From assembly GCF_000687475.1 (NCBI RefSeq), contig NC_057316.1, positions 3,844,001 to 3,908,000 of the forward strand: a stretch of 64,000 nt of DNA, in the 5' to 3' direction. Each line of letters begins with the position of its first letter. The stretch's first letter is position 1. Below are positions 1-11,210 of this stretch, piece after piece. The DNA is from Ustilaginoidea virens. Taxonomy: Eukaryota; Ascomycota; Sordariomycetes; Hypocreales; Clavicipitaceae. The translations under genes and the position numbers were made by a program. Under the pieces are notes generated by a model. It saw only the letters and a program-made list of their open reading frames with translations, ran no database searches and was not told the origin of the DNA.

Positions 1-462
1 GAAAGCAGCGTTTCTGACGAAGAAATGGTCATTGTCAACGACACCCAGGCAGGCCGCCGCAAGAAGAAGAAGTCCAAGAAGAAGGCAGGCAGAGGCAAGG
101 GGGACGACGGGTCGGCCAGCAGCCCTCGTGATAGCTTATCCAACCCAGAGGGAACCTCGCCTTCCTCTGCCGCTGGTGCCGGTGCTGGTGCTGCTGCCAT
201 GAAAAGACTTGACGAGCTCTTTGCCGAGTTTCGCACAAACCTCCAGCCTCTGTGCAACGAATACATTGCCTCGCCGCCGCCCGATGCCAAGAAGCGCCTC
301 GAAGAGCACAGAAAGCTCTCTGAGACGGTGATGCAGAATGTAATCTTGAAGATAGATGAAGTAGACGCAGAAGGCGTCGCGAAGGTGAGAGAAAGAAGAA
401 AAGAGGTGGTGCAGCGAGTTCAGGAAGCCCTCAGGGCCCTTGACGCAGCAAAGGCTTCCTGA
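1..462 (+). CDS. BAG-domain co-chaperone, 3' part (5' end outside window)
   Basis: The frame is open from base 1, so the gene begins upstream of the window; 153 codons are visible before the TGA at 460-462. The visible part starts with a low-complexity stretch rich in Lys/Arg (KKKKSKKK) and Ser/Ala/Gly. It ends in a helical domain (LDELFAEFRTNL, then NEYIASPPPDAKKRLEEHR, then VQEALRALDAA) that matches what I know of the fungal BAG domain. BAG domains bind the ATPase domain of Hsp70 and act as nucleotide-exchange factors. Fungal relatives often carry a ubiquitin-like domain N-terminal to the BAG domain, which would lie outside the window here. The family call is from recognition of the helices; the full architecture cannot be seen. 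Confidence 0.8.
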   Translation, partial: ESSVSDEEMVIVNDTQAGRRKKKKSKKKAGRGKGDDGSASSPRDSLSNPEGTSPSSAAGAGAGAAAMKRLDELFAEFRTNLQPLCNEYIASPPPDAKKRLEEHRKLSETVMQNVILKIDEVDAEGVAKVRERRKEVVQRVQEALRALDAAKAS

Positions 463-1402
463 ATCTGTCACGGACACGTCAGGGCTATATAGACGTACAA
501 CATGCCGCACGAGGGAAACATAGTTTTGCTTTAGATCTTGTTGGCGCCTGGTTTTTGCGGCTTGACTGGCCTGTTTGCATACGACGACGGCTGAAAGCTG
601 AAAGTGGCATTGGCAAGAGTTGGATCCGTTTGCTGCACCATATGACTACGATTGCAACGAGAGCATATAGTACATGAATGACTAGCGCATCTTCTCGATG
701 TCAACAAAACTTCAGTCCCATTCATGACTGTCACCTTTCCGAGGAATCCAAGGGGGTTTTTTGAGTCTGGGGGTTTCGAGCTGACAGCTCTCCATTGATG
801 TATTCAACCCACAATAGTTGCAGCATGTATGAGGGAGCTGGAGAAACATTGACACTCGAGCCTATCTGCCAGGAAAGTAAATGCGACCAGTTGAAAGCCG
901 TTGACGAATATTTTATCTTACTTGTCGCCGAAAAAAAGAAAAAGACCCTGGATAACCCCAGGCTCGCCGGCATCACGTGATGCACGCAATTGTGGATTGG
1001 CCTAGCGATACGGGACGGGCTCGATACGGACAAGTGATAATGGTTGTCGCGCGGCGAAACTCCGGACTCGATAAAGGCAGCGGGGCCACGCTAGGTCTCG
1101 CAAGCCCTAAGCCGTCTCGCACGCGTCGGCGACGTTCGCTTGGTCCAAAACCCAGCTTAGCCCCATCTGGTTAGTGCAGATTGTTGCAAAGGCACAACGA
1201 GCCCTCCTCAGGCGGAACTTGGATTTCTCGCCGTCAACCACTATCGCGACCACTTCATCAGCATCCTCGCCCCAGGGACGACTAACCCCCAGCAGCACAG
1301 TGACAGATTCTCGCCTGCCCAGGTTGGAGGATTTGTGTGTCTTTTGTCGTCGTTGTCGTCTGAGTTGTCCGCCTTTCCCATCTCTCAGTCAGAGTCGGTA
1401 CG
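463..1402. other. Intergenic region upstream of RPL16
   Basis: No coding region is supported. It holds the 3' flank of the BAG gene and the promoter and 5' leader of RPL16, with a palindromic E-box-like site at 972-981. The short open frames here have no family features and no splice logic. Confidence 0.6.
972..981. promoter_or_regulatory. Palindromic E-box-like site ATCACGTGAT
   Basis: A perfect 10-bp palindrome around CACGTG lies about 430 bp upstream of the RPL16 start codon. CACGTG is the core bound by bHLH factors such as Cbf1. A role here is inference from position; a second CACGTG occurs at 3311-3316 upstream of the Sec72-like gene. Confidence 0.3.
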
Positions 1403-2610
1403 ATGTCGTCATTCGAGCCGGTTGTGAGTCAAAACCACCTCGTTCAATACCCGTCCAGTACACTGTCCAGCGAGGCCGAGAAGGGGGCAACAAGGAGAAC
1501 CGAGGGAGGGGGAGGCGGGGAGGAAGGCGGGTGAATTCGTAAAGGGGGGGCGGGCTTGCGCAGGCACTACGGGAATGAAGCATCTCGGAACCCGTCTCCG
1601 GCATTCGCGAATCACACACGCTGTGCCTGCTACGCAACCGGCTTTCTTTACGTTTTCCCCGTCGCCGATGAACCCCCTTTTCGTGCCGACTTGATTTTGA
1701 AAACCTCGTGTGTGTGTGTGTGTGTACGCGGACAGGAGTCGGAAATGCTAACGTGGTGGCTTTGTCCCGTGTTTTTTTAGGTTGTCGTCGACGGCAAGGG
1801 CCACTTGCTGGGCCGTCTTGCCAGCATTGTCGCCAAGCAGCTCCTCAACGGCCAAAAGGTCGTTGTTGTCCGCTGCGAGGCCCTCAACATCTCTGGCGAG
1901 TTCTTCCGCGCCAAGCGTATGTCACCACCCCAACATGGTTCCGTCCAAGCGACCTATTTGGTCCTCGGGGATCAAGATTCCGTGGCAGGCGCCAGGAAAC
2001 TGACAGCCAGGTTTTAGTCAAGTATCACGCCTATCTGCGAAAGATGACCCGATACAACCCCACCCGCGGTGGTGAGTTCCCTCATCCTTGACCGTATCCC
2101 CAGACGCGTCGGAAACGTCCATTGACGCGGCAATCAGGCCCCTTCCACTTCCGCGCTCCTTCCCGAATCTTCTACAAGGCCGTCCGTGGCATGATCCCCC
2201 ACAAGACCGCCCGAGGTGCCGCCGCCATGGAGCGCCTCAAGGTCTTTGAGGGCGTCCCCCCTCCATACGACACCAAGAAGAAGATGGTTGTTCCCCAGGC
2301 CCTGCGCGTCCTTCGCCTGCAGCCTGGCCGCAAGTACTGCACTGTCGGTCGTCTAAGCCACGAGGTCGGCTGGAAGTACCAGGACGTTGTTGCTCGGTAT
2401 GCTTATTCTCACCGGCTGACGCGTTGCTCTCTCTTCCCTTGTGGCGGTTCAAGACTGACAAGACTCGACAGTTTGGAGGAGCGGAGAAAGGCCAAGGGGG
2501 CTGCTTACTACGAGCGCAAGAAGGTTGCCGCCAGACAATTGTCTGACGCCAAGAAGAACGCCTCGGTCAAGGCCGAGACTGCAAAGGCTCTCGCGGCTTA
2601 CGGCTACTAA
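1403..2610 (+). CDS. RPL16: 60S ribosomal protein L16 (uL13)
   Basis: Five exons join to a 202-residue protein: 1403-1423, 1781-1916, 2018-2071, 2138-2396 and 2472-2610. The first exon encodes only MSSFEPV and is followed by a long first intron (357 bp) containing a TG microsatellite near 1708-1724 and a GCTAAC branch site at 1747, an arrangement common in fungal ribosomal-protein genes. The joined protein shows the uL13 landmarks: [68 protein letters not shown] and the basic C-terminal tail ending in AAYGY. uL13 is a structural component of the large cytosolic ribosomal subunit. All junctions keep frame and restore family residues (for example AKL at exons 2/3 and VARLEER at exons 4/5), so the model is firm. 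Confidence 0.96.
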
Positions 2611-3591
2611 AAACTCTGCTTGCCATATATATCTACTCTCGGCCATGGGCTCGTGGTCTAGTTTTAACACCCCCCCACCCCCTTCTTCCAACAACAAAAA
2701 AAAAGAAAAGAAGAGAAAAAACCACTTTCGCATTGTCTCTGTTCTTTCTCGTGCGGTTCATTAGATTGGCGCGGCGGTTCGTCAAAGGGATTACGCTTGA
2801 TTTGCTGAATGATGGGCAAGGGTGACATCTATTGGGAATGGTGGCAGATGGTTGTTCTAGATGTTCTACTTACTTGAATCTCGTCGTCGAAGAAGAAAGG
2901 AAAAAAAAAAAACCCCGATGCCCGTAGAAAAAAAAAACAAAAAAAAAAAACACAAATAACGCGCAGAAACCAAAGGATGCGCGCAAAGTACAACGACGGT
3001 TGCACACCACCCGAGAAGCAACGTTGCTCGGTAGGTGTTGCGAAGAATCGATGGCACAAGACATATGGTTTGGTTTTTTGGGGGGGGGTCGGGGTGTTTT
3101 CAGCACTGGGTAAAACGCCATGGCGCCAGATTTGTTGCATCTTCTTCTTCCTTAACAGAGCTGGACATGGGGAACTTCCGTTCGGATAGCTGGTCGCCGT
3201 GTAAAAGGTTGGAGCGTGGCTTCTCGCATTTGTCGCAGTCGCGCACTTTGACCAGACTCCAGGGCAATCTCCGCAGCCGTGCCTTGCCTGCCGTGGGGCA
3301 ACCCCACAGTCACGTGGTGATTAGATGACACGCTGTATACTTCCGTACTGCCCGGCCAAAGTTGGTCGTTGTCTTGTTCTCTGCCCTGCGACCTCGTTCA
3401 TAGCTTTTGGTCCCTTTGCGCCCCAGCTTCAACAAACGCCACAGACAACCACAGACAACCATCAACAACCACCCTCGCCTCTCCGTCATCCCTGCTCTCG
3501 CCCCCTCGTTCTTTGCGCGTCTTCGTCCCCCGAAAAACACCCCCGCCCCCCCCCCCCCCCCCCTTCCTTCTCCCCGAGCCCGCCCGCCAAC
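2611..3591. other. Intergenic region between RPL16 and the Sec72-like gene
   Basis: No gene is supported. The stretch contains several A-runs (2696-2705, 2900-2910, 2930-2950), a G-run at 3080-3088, a CACGTG at 3311-3316 and a C-run in the presumed 5' leader near 3546-3563. Open frames through it are low-complexity. Confidence 0.6.
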
Positions 3592-4206
3592 ATGTCGGAT
3601 CTCGACCACTTCGACCTGCTCCCCATACACATGGACCCCAAGTCCAAGGCCATCAGCGCCAGCAAGCAGTCGCGGGCCCTCGCCGCCGAGCTCCAGCAGC
3701 TCAACGCCCTCCACCGCGCCCTCCTCACCCTCGACGGCTCCAGCATGGGCGTCCCCCCGCCCCCCATCCCCGTCAACCCCAAGCGCACCGGGCAAGTCAC
3801 CAAGCTGCGCGACAACGGCAACGCCGAGTACCGCAGGGGCAAGTACGCCGAGGCGCTGCGCCTCTACTCCCTCGGCATCCAGATGGCTTCCCAGAGACCG
3901 CTGTGGGAGCCGGCCCAGCTGGTCAGGGAGGAGGTCTCGGGCCTGCTGGCAAACAGGGCCCAGACGCACATGGCCCTCCACAACTGGCCCGAAGGTGCTG
4001 TCGATGCCGAGGCCAGCGTCGAGGCCCGGAGAATCGGCAATGCCAAGGGCTGGTGGAGAAAGGGCCAGTGTCTCTTGGAGATGGGGCGGCTGGACGAGGC
4101 GAGAGAGTGGGTGAAGCAGGGTCTCGAGGTGGAAGGGGAAGAGGCTGAGCTGGTTGGCTTGCTGAAGGAGATTGATGGCCTGATTGCTAAGAAAAGAGCT
4201 CAGTGA
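3592..4206 (+). CDS. SEC72: Sec72-like TPR subunit of the Sec62/63 translocation complex
   Basis: A single-exon, 204-residue protein beginning MSDLDHFDLLPIHMDPKSKA. The frame is open upstream of this ATG, but that region reads as CT-rich leader, so the start at 3592 is chosen by family resemblance. Residues 60-204 form a TPR-type helical solenoid: KLRDNGNAEYRRGKYAEAL is a typical first TPR helix pair, followed by LLANRAQTHMALHNWPEGAV and KGWWRKGQCLLEMGRLDEAR. In yeast, Sec72 with Sec71 joins Sec62/Sec63 at the ER membrane for post-translational translocation, with its TPR binding cytosolic Hsp70. Fungal homologues of about 200 residues have this shape. The exact orthology call rests on recognition rather than a search. 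Confidence 0.8.
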   Translation: MSDLDHFDLLPIHMDPKSKAISASKQSRALAAELQQLNALHRALLTLDGSSMGVPPPPIPVNPKRTGQVTKLRDNGNAEYRRGKYAEALRLYSLGIQMASQRPLWEPAQLVREEVSGLLANRAQTHMALHNWPEGAVDAEASVEARRIGNAKGWWRKGQCLLEMGRLDEAREWVKQGLEVEGEEAELVGLLKEIDGLIAKKRAQ

Positions 4207-5177
4207 GATGTATTCTTTTTTTTTTTTTTTGGCGTCGTCCGAGCGGTCCGTTTTCCCCCTGACTTTTTCCTTTTTCTCCTTTTCGTTCTCGCGACAGACG
4301 GGAGATGGATGAAAAGTGTCCGGCTTCAAACTTCTCCGTCGAGTAGATAGAGATCGTGGCAAGTCGCACGAACAATACGCACAGGTATGCAATCACTTGC
4401 TGATTTCCAAGCCCCGGGATGGTGATGCTCACTGACGGACGAGCAAGATATGGCGCGGTCTTTGACGTCTTCTTCCTTGCCATTCTGTCACCGGATTGCC
4501 ATCTAGCATTCATTGTTCAACTACAGTACAGCAAGCTCCACGAGCAATGCAAGGGTATGGGTGAGAAATGAGTTATATTTATTATTCCAGGCCAACCCTG
4601 CAGATCCCATTTCCAGACATCCTTTTAAATCTGTGCAAGGAACTGACGGAGACATAAACAAAGGAAAGAAAAGCTTGTCGCCGTCAAGGAAATCATCGCT
4701 CCGAGTCGTTCTGCTGAATGGAATAAAGATAATGAAGAAGAGAAGTTTGGCCAACGTGGAGAATATCAACATCCGAATCCCCGTGATTCGTGTCCCTCGC
4801 TCTTTCTCATCATAAGACAATCCGGTGCTCGTGGGAACTAAGACGACCAATCATTGGCGATTCTTTCGTGGCAGGCCCCTGCCTAGTCTTGGAATCCGTG
4901 CAACTACTGGCTGGGAATAAAGGCGCGTAAAATGGTGAGGGCGAGAAAAAAAATTCGTCATGCCAAAGAAGCGAAGGTCGTGGCTGTGAATGATGCATCG
5001 ATTTTGACTGGCGGCTTGCGCTCACGGTCTATCGCATCGCAAGCAATCAAAGCTTCTCGAAAGTATGCGACGCTTGGATTGATGCCGTAGTCGTTATGGA
5101 ATCACTGTCCTGACTCCCCACCCCCCTTGCATGAAGGAAGCATTTAATTGATGGGCTGTTGCATCAACAGCCATTGA
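4207..5177. other. Intergenic region, convergent 3' flanks
   Basis: It lies between the 3' ends of the Sec72-like gene (+) and the small hypothetical gene (-). Nothing coding is supported; there is a T-run just after the Sec72 stop (4217-4230). Confidence 0.6.
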
Positions 5178-5550
5178 CTATGCTTTTTCACTCAGCTGCT
5201 TCTTTTCGCTTATGGTGATATTGACGGTGACATTCTCGCAGCGTGGGCGCATAACGGCATCCTGACCACTCATTCGACGATCCAGAGCGCGCTCAAGCTT
5301 GGCGCCTAAAGCCAGCTTACCCATGTTGTCTGTCTTTTCGTCGCTCAAAACTACACGTTGGGAGGAAAGCGCTTCGTTCTCCATGCGATCAAGGTTGGAA
5401 GCAATGTTGCGTATCTCAGCTTGGACCGAATCGTTGGTTTGAACTGTGGGAGTAAATGACGGAGCCATGCTATACGCGCTGAGGCGCGCCGATGTCCTGT
5501 TCTGTCGATGAGAAATCATGTGTCAGTTGATTGCAACGAGAAAAGACCAA

Positions 5551-5586
<36 letters not shown>

Positions 5587-6103
5587 ACGACAGTCGAGAC
5601 GGTCCGGTCCGTCCAATAACAAGATCAACGGATATGACAAGCAGTATAATGTATGAAGCAGAATATGGTGGTAAGCGTTGTGAAATAATGCGAGCTTGAG
5701 CTCCAGCGGGCACTCAACGTTTTTGACTTGCCAGGCAATTAAGACGAAGAGGACAACAAGGAAACACGCTATGGCTTGACAATAATTGATGTTTTGCAGC
5801 CTAGTCTCAAGCAAGGGAGTAGTCCAAATTGCAGGAGGGAGACAAAGACCGTTTTAACAAGGCCGACTGACATTGGAACGCGCAGACTGCACCAAGGCAT
5901 GGCGCTGAAACGACCCAACAAAGAGAATTGACATGAACAAAAGAGGACAATAAACTGAGGGGAAAGAAAGCACATACCGACGGAGCCATAATGGGGCGAG
6001 CAGATTCAACTGAAGGAGTCATAATAGTTGAGTGAGGAAGAGTCTGACGGCTGGGCGACAAGTTGTAAGTAGGTAGGTGATTATGTGGATACGAAGTGGT
6101 CAA
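5178..6103 (-). CDS. Hypothetical small protein, two exons
   Basis: On the minus strand, exon 1 (6103-5978) and exon 2 (5501-5178) join in phase 0 to 149 residues. The donor is GTATGTG just after the codons for IMAPS, and the acceptor is CGACAG before codons for NRTSARLS. The 476-bp intron is long for this window and contains a 29-T run (5553-5581). The C-terminal half is charged and looks conserved-type: NIASNLDRMENEALSS, then MGKLALGAKLERALDRRMSG and QDAVMRPR. I know of no function. The peptide MAPS occurs at the end of exon 1 and again early in exon 2, a small internal similarity. No signal peptide or membrane segment is visible. The start could instead be the internal Met of TIMTPSVES; transcript data would settle it. 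Confidence 0.55.
5553..5581. repeat. Poly-T tract (29 T)
   Basis: A pure T-run inside the intron of the small hypothetical minus-strand gene. Runs this long are length-variable and prone to assembly error. Confidence 0.9.
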
Positions 6104-7097
6104 GGACTGGGTGGGTTTCTTCTTTGCATGTGTAACACGTACAACCCGTACTCAGATTGAGCCGGTAGAATGGAGCCGTCCTGTTGGGTTAATCGATAAG
6201 TTCGACACTGTGCCGCCGTAGTCACGGAATCGGATGTCGGAGGGAGGTTCAATGGTGGTGCCCGCTCTTTAAGAAGGGGCGTCGTGTCGTGGTGGTGTCT
6301 TTGCAGAGCCGGATCGGGGTTGAGGAAGCTGTCAAGACTTCGCATGCAGTCGGGTTGCAAAGTAGCGCAAGTCAGGTCAAGGATTCACTGAGTCAATGTT
6401 GGCTGATAGATAACCTTTGACACCGAAGCGAGGGTGGGAAGGTCGAGTGAGAGGTTTGGCGATTCAGGGGTAGTAGAGAAGGATGCGCCCCTCCGAAAGA
6501 CGGAACCCGCAGGATACTGCACAAGAAGAGTAAAGAAAGGCGCGTGTGGAAGCAGAAGAAGGCAGGGAGGAAGAGGCTACAATGCCATACCAGCTCTGGA
6601 TGACGCTGAGGATGAGACTTGGGCAAGCATTGAAGACGAGGACGTCGATGCTGCCGAGTCTCTCAATGGCACGATGAATGAAATGAAGGAAAAAGGGGCC
6701 CAGCAATGGGGTCAACCAACCAGGCCGTCAATGGGTCTCCGTTGACGAGCTGGGAAAGAGCCAACCAACAGAGAGGCAAGTGGCGGATTTGAACAGGGGT
6801 CAACTGCCTAGCTCGGGAAGCGGGCGGCGGGCATTGACAGTGGGCACTATTGTGTCCTCAAGAGGTGTCTGGCCAGTGACAGACAAGTGGGGTGGAGGGG
6901 TGGAGGGGTGGAGGGGTGAAGGGGGGTTTCGGCGGAGGACTGCGCGCTGCGGATCCAGGGGGCTTACGCCGTACGGAGATGTCAAAGCGACTTAATGGGA
7001 TCGGCATCATGACCACGTGTTTCAACAGCAGACGAGTCAAGACCAGGGATCCTGGCGCACCAACTTGACGACCTTTTTTCTGTGAATTCCAAAGCAG

Positions 7098-7178
7098 GCA
7101 GAAGTGGCAGAATCGGCAGAAGCGGCAGAAGCGGCAGAAGCGGCAGAAGCGGCAGAAGCGGCAGAAGCGGCAGAAGTT
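7098..7178. repeat. 9-bp tandem repeat GCAGAAGCG
   Basis: About nine copies of a 9-bp unit (first copies slightly divergent). It produces an apparent Ala-Glu-Ala reading frame that is a by-product of the repeat, not a gene. Confidence 0.9.
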
Positions 7179-7278
7179 GAAAGAATGATGAATCAGAGGC
7201 AAACGCGCGACGCCACTTCCTCGTTTCTGGTTGGTCAGCTAGCTCGTAGCCGCGTACGAACTGCGTCCTACAAGGAGG

Positions 7279-7305
7279 TACGGAGTACGGAGTAGGTACG
7301 GAGTA
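7279..7305. repeat. Cluster of TACGGAGTA motifs
   Basis: Three copies of TACGGAGTA occur within 27 bp. The same motif or its reverse complement recurs near 14347, 14611, 26034 and 55547. Confidence 0.7.
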
Positions 7306-7656
7306 CATGCAGTGAGTGCTCCGCACGTCCTCGGTCGGTTCCAGGGGTTGACATGGGCCCAATCAAGATTTGATGTCTCTGGCCAGGTGACCAGACCAAC
7401 CTGCCTGGTTGAAGCCAAGTGCCTCCGTTTTTTGGCCAACACCGTTGATGTCGACATGAACATTGCTCGGGGATATTCGATATTCTCAACAGTCCACACG
7501 CAGCCACGCGCAGACCAATGGGCTTATCGACGCCATTCCGTTTCCTCAAACACTAGGCTGGCCCTCGTCAAGGGCGTCTCGGGGTCTCGGGCCAGGAATG
7601 GGTCAAGTCTCGACCCTCATCGAGGGGCGGCCGGCCGACAAAAGGAAGCAATGAAT

Positions 7657-7657
<1 letters not shown>

Positions 7658-7702
<45 letters not shown>
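7658..7702. repeat. Poly-T tract (45 T)
   Basis: An uninterrupted T homopolymer in non-coding DNA; its length in the assembly should be treated with caution. Confidence 0.9.
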
Positions 7703-10462
7703 CGGTAATATCCATCTCCGCAACCGTGCGAGCGAGCTTACTGAGTCCTGACCGAGGCCTTCCTCCCGCAGCAACAGGCGGGAACGTGGGAGCAAGCTAC
7801 CGAAATGCATGGCCCCTTGTTACCCCCTACCGGCGCAACACTGCAGATCCCGAAGCATATCATATCCTCCCCGACGAAATAGTCGCATCGAAACTGCATT
7901 GCCTCTTCTGGCAGTGCGGTTAAGTGGCACGGGCAGACAAAGACAGCCAAAACCATGACTGGCTTCCCCATGTGGTACCCTGCCGGGCCTATTGGCACTA
8001 GCTCCCACGTTGCCGTTGCAATCATGCGGAGTGCTCGTCCATGTTTCATCTAACCAACCTGTTGGTTGGAATTTGCGACTAGCCAGCGAGTGGCTGGGTT
8101 CAGTTCAACTTCCTTCATCGTCCGGATTCTACCGCTACCGCCCGCCGCCACAATCTCCTAAAAGGCATCCATGCCGACTGAACCGGCGCCACTCCGTGCC
8201 TGACCTATGTATCCAACCGACGACAAGTCAATCCAATTTCAGTTCTTGCGCCCGTTCGAGTCACAAGCAACGTCTCGCGTCCACAAATCCCCGGCATTGC
8301 CGTGTTCCCAGGAGTTCTTGACCGGCAAGGCAAGCCTTCAGCATTGACCCTCAGCAGAGAACCAGCTGAAATTGGAATGACGGGGCTGCACTGCTGCAGG
8401 CCAATTACCCCGGACAGGCCGCCATGGGGCCTCGCGGATGCGCATGTTTCCACTCCATCTGGTCACGGACCAACCCTCCCTGGAAAGTCCCGATTCCCGA
8501 GCGGGCTCCCAGCGTGGCGACTTGGAAGCGAGTTTCGCACACCCTTGTCGCACATCGAATCCGGACGTTCTGCAAGCCAGCCCGGCATGGCGAGGCACGG
8601 TGACGAAAGCATGACCGAAGAGCCATTTGATTCGTTCTTTGGCTGAAACAAGCAACTGCATTTTGCCGTATAGCCCTGCAAGGCTCATGCGCCAGCTCAC
8701 GTCAAGAATGTTGACACCTTGACATTGACAGCACTGACATGCTGATGATGCGTGTGAAAGAATTGACTAATTTGCCCCAACCTATTCCTTCCTTCTCCCC
8801 CCCCCCTCTCCGCCGTTGTTCTTGGTTGCGCCTGCTCTTGATCCTTGAAAGTAATCATTAAGAGTAGGAAACTAGGAGAAGCCAGATGGGAGATTTGCTG
8901 CACGTTCCTGCAAAAGCCGTCCCCCCCAAAAGGGGTGCCGACGAGTCCTGCTCGAGAATGGAGTCAACCTCCACTGGTACTCGGCCGAACAGCCCTTTGC
9001 CCCTCGGACTCCCTCCTTTGACCCCCGGACGCCGCGCGTTGTCTCTCATGGATTCTCTCACGTCCTTGGTACCGTGCTAGCACGACCCAGGTCCCTTTGT
9101 CCAAACCTCATTCATCTTTCAGACCTGTCAGCAACATGAAAAATAGCAAGAATATACCGGAATTCCAGATCCCCCCCCTGACGGCTTTTGCAGCCCCATC
9201 AACCAAATTGCCACCTTTGACATCGTAACAGCCCTCATATATACACCTTGTCCCTGCGCCTCCATCCATGGTCATGGTACCACCCGCGCATCACGCGGGT
9301 TCCTGCTCGCCTCGATCCCGCCGACCTGGATGACCCAGATCCGATACCACGACATTGTGGTGTCGAGCGAGATTGGCAGGTTTTCGTCAACGTTTGGCAG
9401 CTCAGATAGCTATGCAGCGCAGCATGGAATGGGGAAGTCGGGGTTGTCCCGGGCTGTGTGTGTCGGGATGAATCTCTGCAAGCATTTACAGAGAGTAACT
9501 GTAGTCTGTAAAAGATGTGCCCAATGTTCTGATACGGTAGATTGAGAGATTATCCAGGACCAGCTCCTGCTTTCCCCCCTTCACCCAACTGAGGAATCGC
9601 ACGAGAAAACAATCACAACTGGGCCCTTGATTGCGCCATCAACTCTGCCTCCATATATCCAATGCGACACGAGCCATCGACACCCGACCACCCCCAATCT
9701 CGTACATGTCATTCATTGCTAGTAACAAGCGTACCGGAGACGAGTGATTCGGCAAAACCCCACCAAGAAAGGTAATGCGACCCCGGTTTGTTCCCATTAC
9801 CAATTGTGCGTGCTCCCCATAGCGTCCTGCATACACCCGGACTGTGACCGGCCACATCGGCTATTTCATGGCCTTTAACACCACCAGCATAGGCCAGACG
9901 GAGCGTACGAGGGAGTAGCATCGAGGGCAACGGCTGTTGCGTCTTTACTCGCCTGCTCCATGCCGGGCTGCTCATCAAACAGCAACTCTCACGCATCTGC
10001 GATCAAGTCTCCCCGCAGCCCTGACAGAGACGCCACGACGACAACGTGTGCCAGCACCCGTTTAAAAAAGCTCATACGATGCTGATTCCATCCGTCCCTT
10101 CTCGCATTGGCAGTGTATCCCAGAAGCCATCCGGACCCGCTAGGCATGCGTCCGTGGTGTAAAGAGGCGATCCAGGCATCCACGCCCAGAGACGGGAATC
10201 ATAAGCGTGTCAGACGACAGGTGCGCGGCGTGTTTTGCGGCAGGAGACCATCTCGCTGGCAGCAAGGCGGGTTGAGAACGGCGTCAGAGCGGCAGGGACG
10301 GTGGGCTGCAAAGATGAGGGGGCGGCAGCAGGCGCGCAGACGCGCAATGTGGGTTTGGAGGATTCACGTCCAAGGGAGGACGCGAGGGCTGAGCAATTCG
10401 ACACACATAGAGCTTGTGCGAGCTTTGGACGACGGGTTGCACGAGGCGTGGGATGTCTCGGG

Positions 10463-11065
10463 CTAGGTGTGAGCTGATGCGAAGTCAGGATGGAGCACGA
10501 GCAAGTGGTGCAAGACAGAAGATGACTTGGGTAGTTGCTGAGTTGCCGAGTACTTGTGGCAGGGGACTCGGGAGCCACGGGGTGCAGCTACGGAGAGGCC
10601 AGTCTGACGAAAAAAAAAATCCAGGCGATCTGAGCACCCACGGGCACGACGTGTTTGGTGGAAAAGAGTCTTGATGTTGTAGCCTGTGACGACGTATGCG
10701 GGACGGCCAGACGCACGCGATATCTCTAGCTTGAGGTTGTCCGATGGCGCAAAAGCATCCCGATAGTGGGGAATGCTCTGCATGTATGCAAGTGCATGTA
10801 TCAGAGTGAGTGGACTGCGCTGCGCACTTTCATGCGAAACAAAAATACCCTTCCCTTCTAAACAGGGCACTGTGGTGAGAGGTTGATGTCGACTCTTGCT
10901 CCTCATACCCAGCAGCAGCCTCGACATGGGCCTGCATCCTTTGACAAAGTCCCAAGTCGTACCGATTCCTTGCGACCAAGGTGGCTCAACGGAAGGGATC
11001 ATAACCAGCGAGTACACATTGAAACACGACCGTTCTAAAGAGCAGCCGAGATCAACAATAGACAC
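10463..11065 (-). other. Weak candidate coding relic, unknown family
   Basis: A 200-codon minus-strand frame in otherwise gene-poor DNA. Only the central stretch LKLEISRASGRPAYVVTGY looks protein-like; it resembles a segment I associate with fungal hypothetical proteins containing GKPVYMVTG-type motifs. The remainder is low quality, and no introns or start context support a full gene. It may be a fragment of a decayed gene or chance. Confidence 0.2.
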
Positions 11066-11210
11066 GGTTGCTGTCCGATGGCATTGCTGTTAATGTCTTG
11101 TATATACCTGTAAATGCGAACTATTGCCGCTCCACTCCACTCCCAGGGTATCCTCAACGCCTTTTGTATAACAAGATACGGGGAAAAGAGAAAGAAATCG
11201 TAATAAATTG

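Larger units (their letters stand above)
6104..11210. other. Gene-poor 5.1-kb region
   Basis: No convincing gene was found in about 5 kb. It contains a 9-bp tandem repeat (7098-7178), TACGGAGTA motifs (7279-7305), a 45-T run (7658-7702) and many short open frames without family features. One weak candidate (10463-11065, minus) is listed separately. I looked for tRNA A/B boxes and 5S rRNA and saw none. Confidence 0.5.

Noticed and set aside
7098..7295. Ala/Glu-rich plus-strand open frame and its Leu/Pro-rich antisense
   Set aside because: It is produced by the 9-bp tandem repeat; there is no start context or family feature.
7312..7923. 203-codon open frame containing a poly-Phe run
   Set aside because: The frame crosses the 45-T homopolymer, and both flanks look non-coding.
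8250..8275. B-box-like GTTCGAGTC as a sign of a tRNA gene
   Set aside because: No upstream A box and no acceptor-stem pairing.
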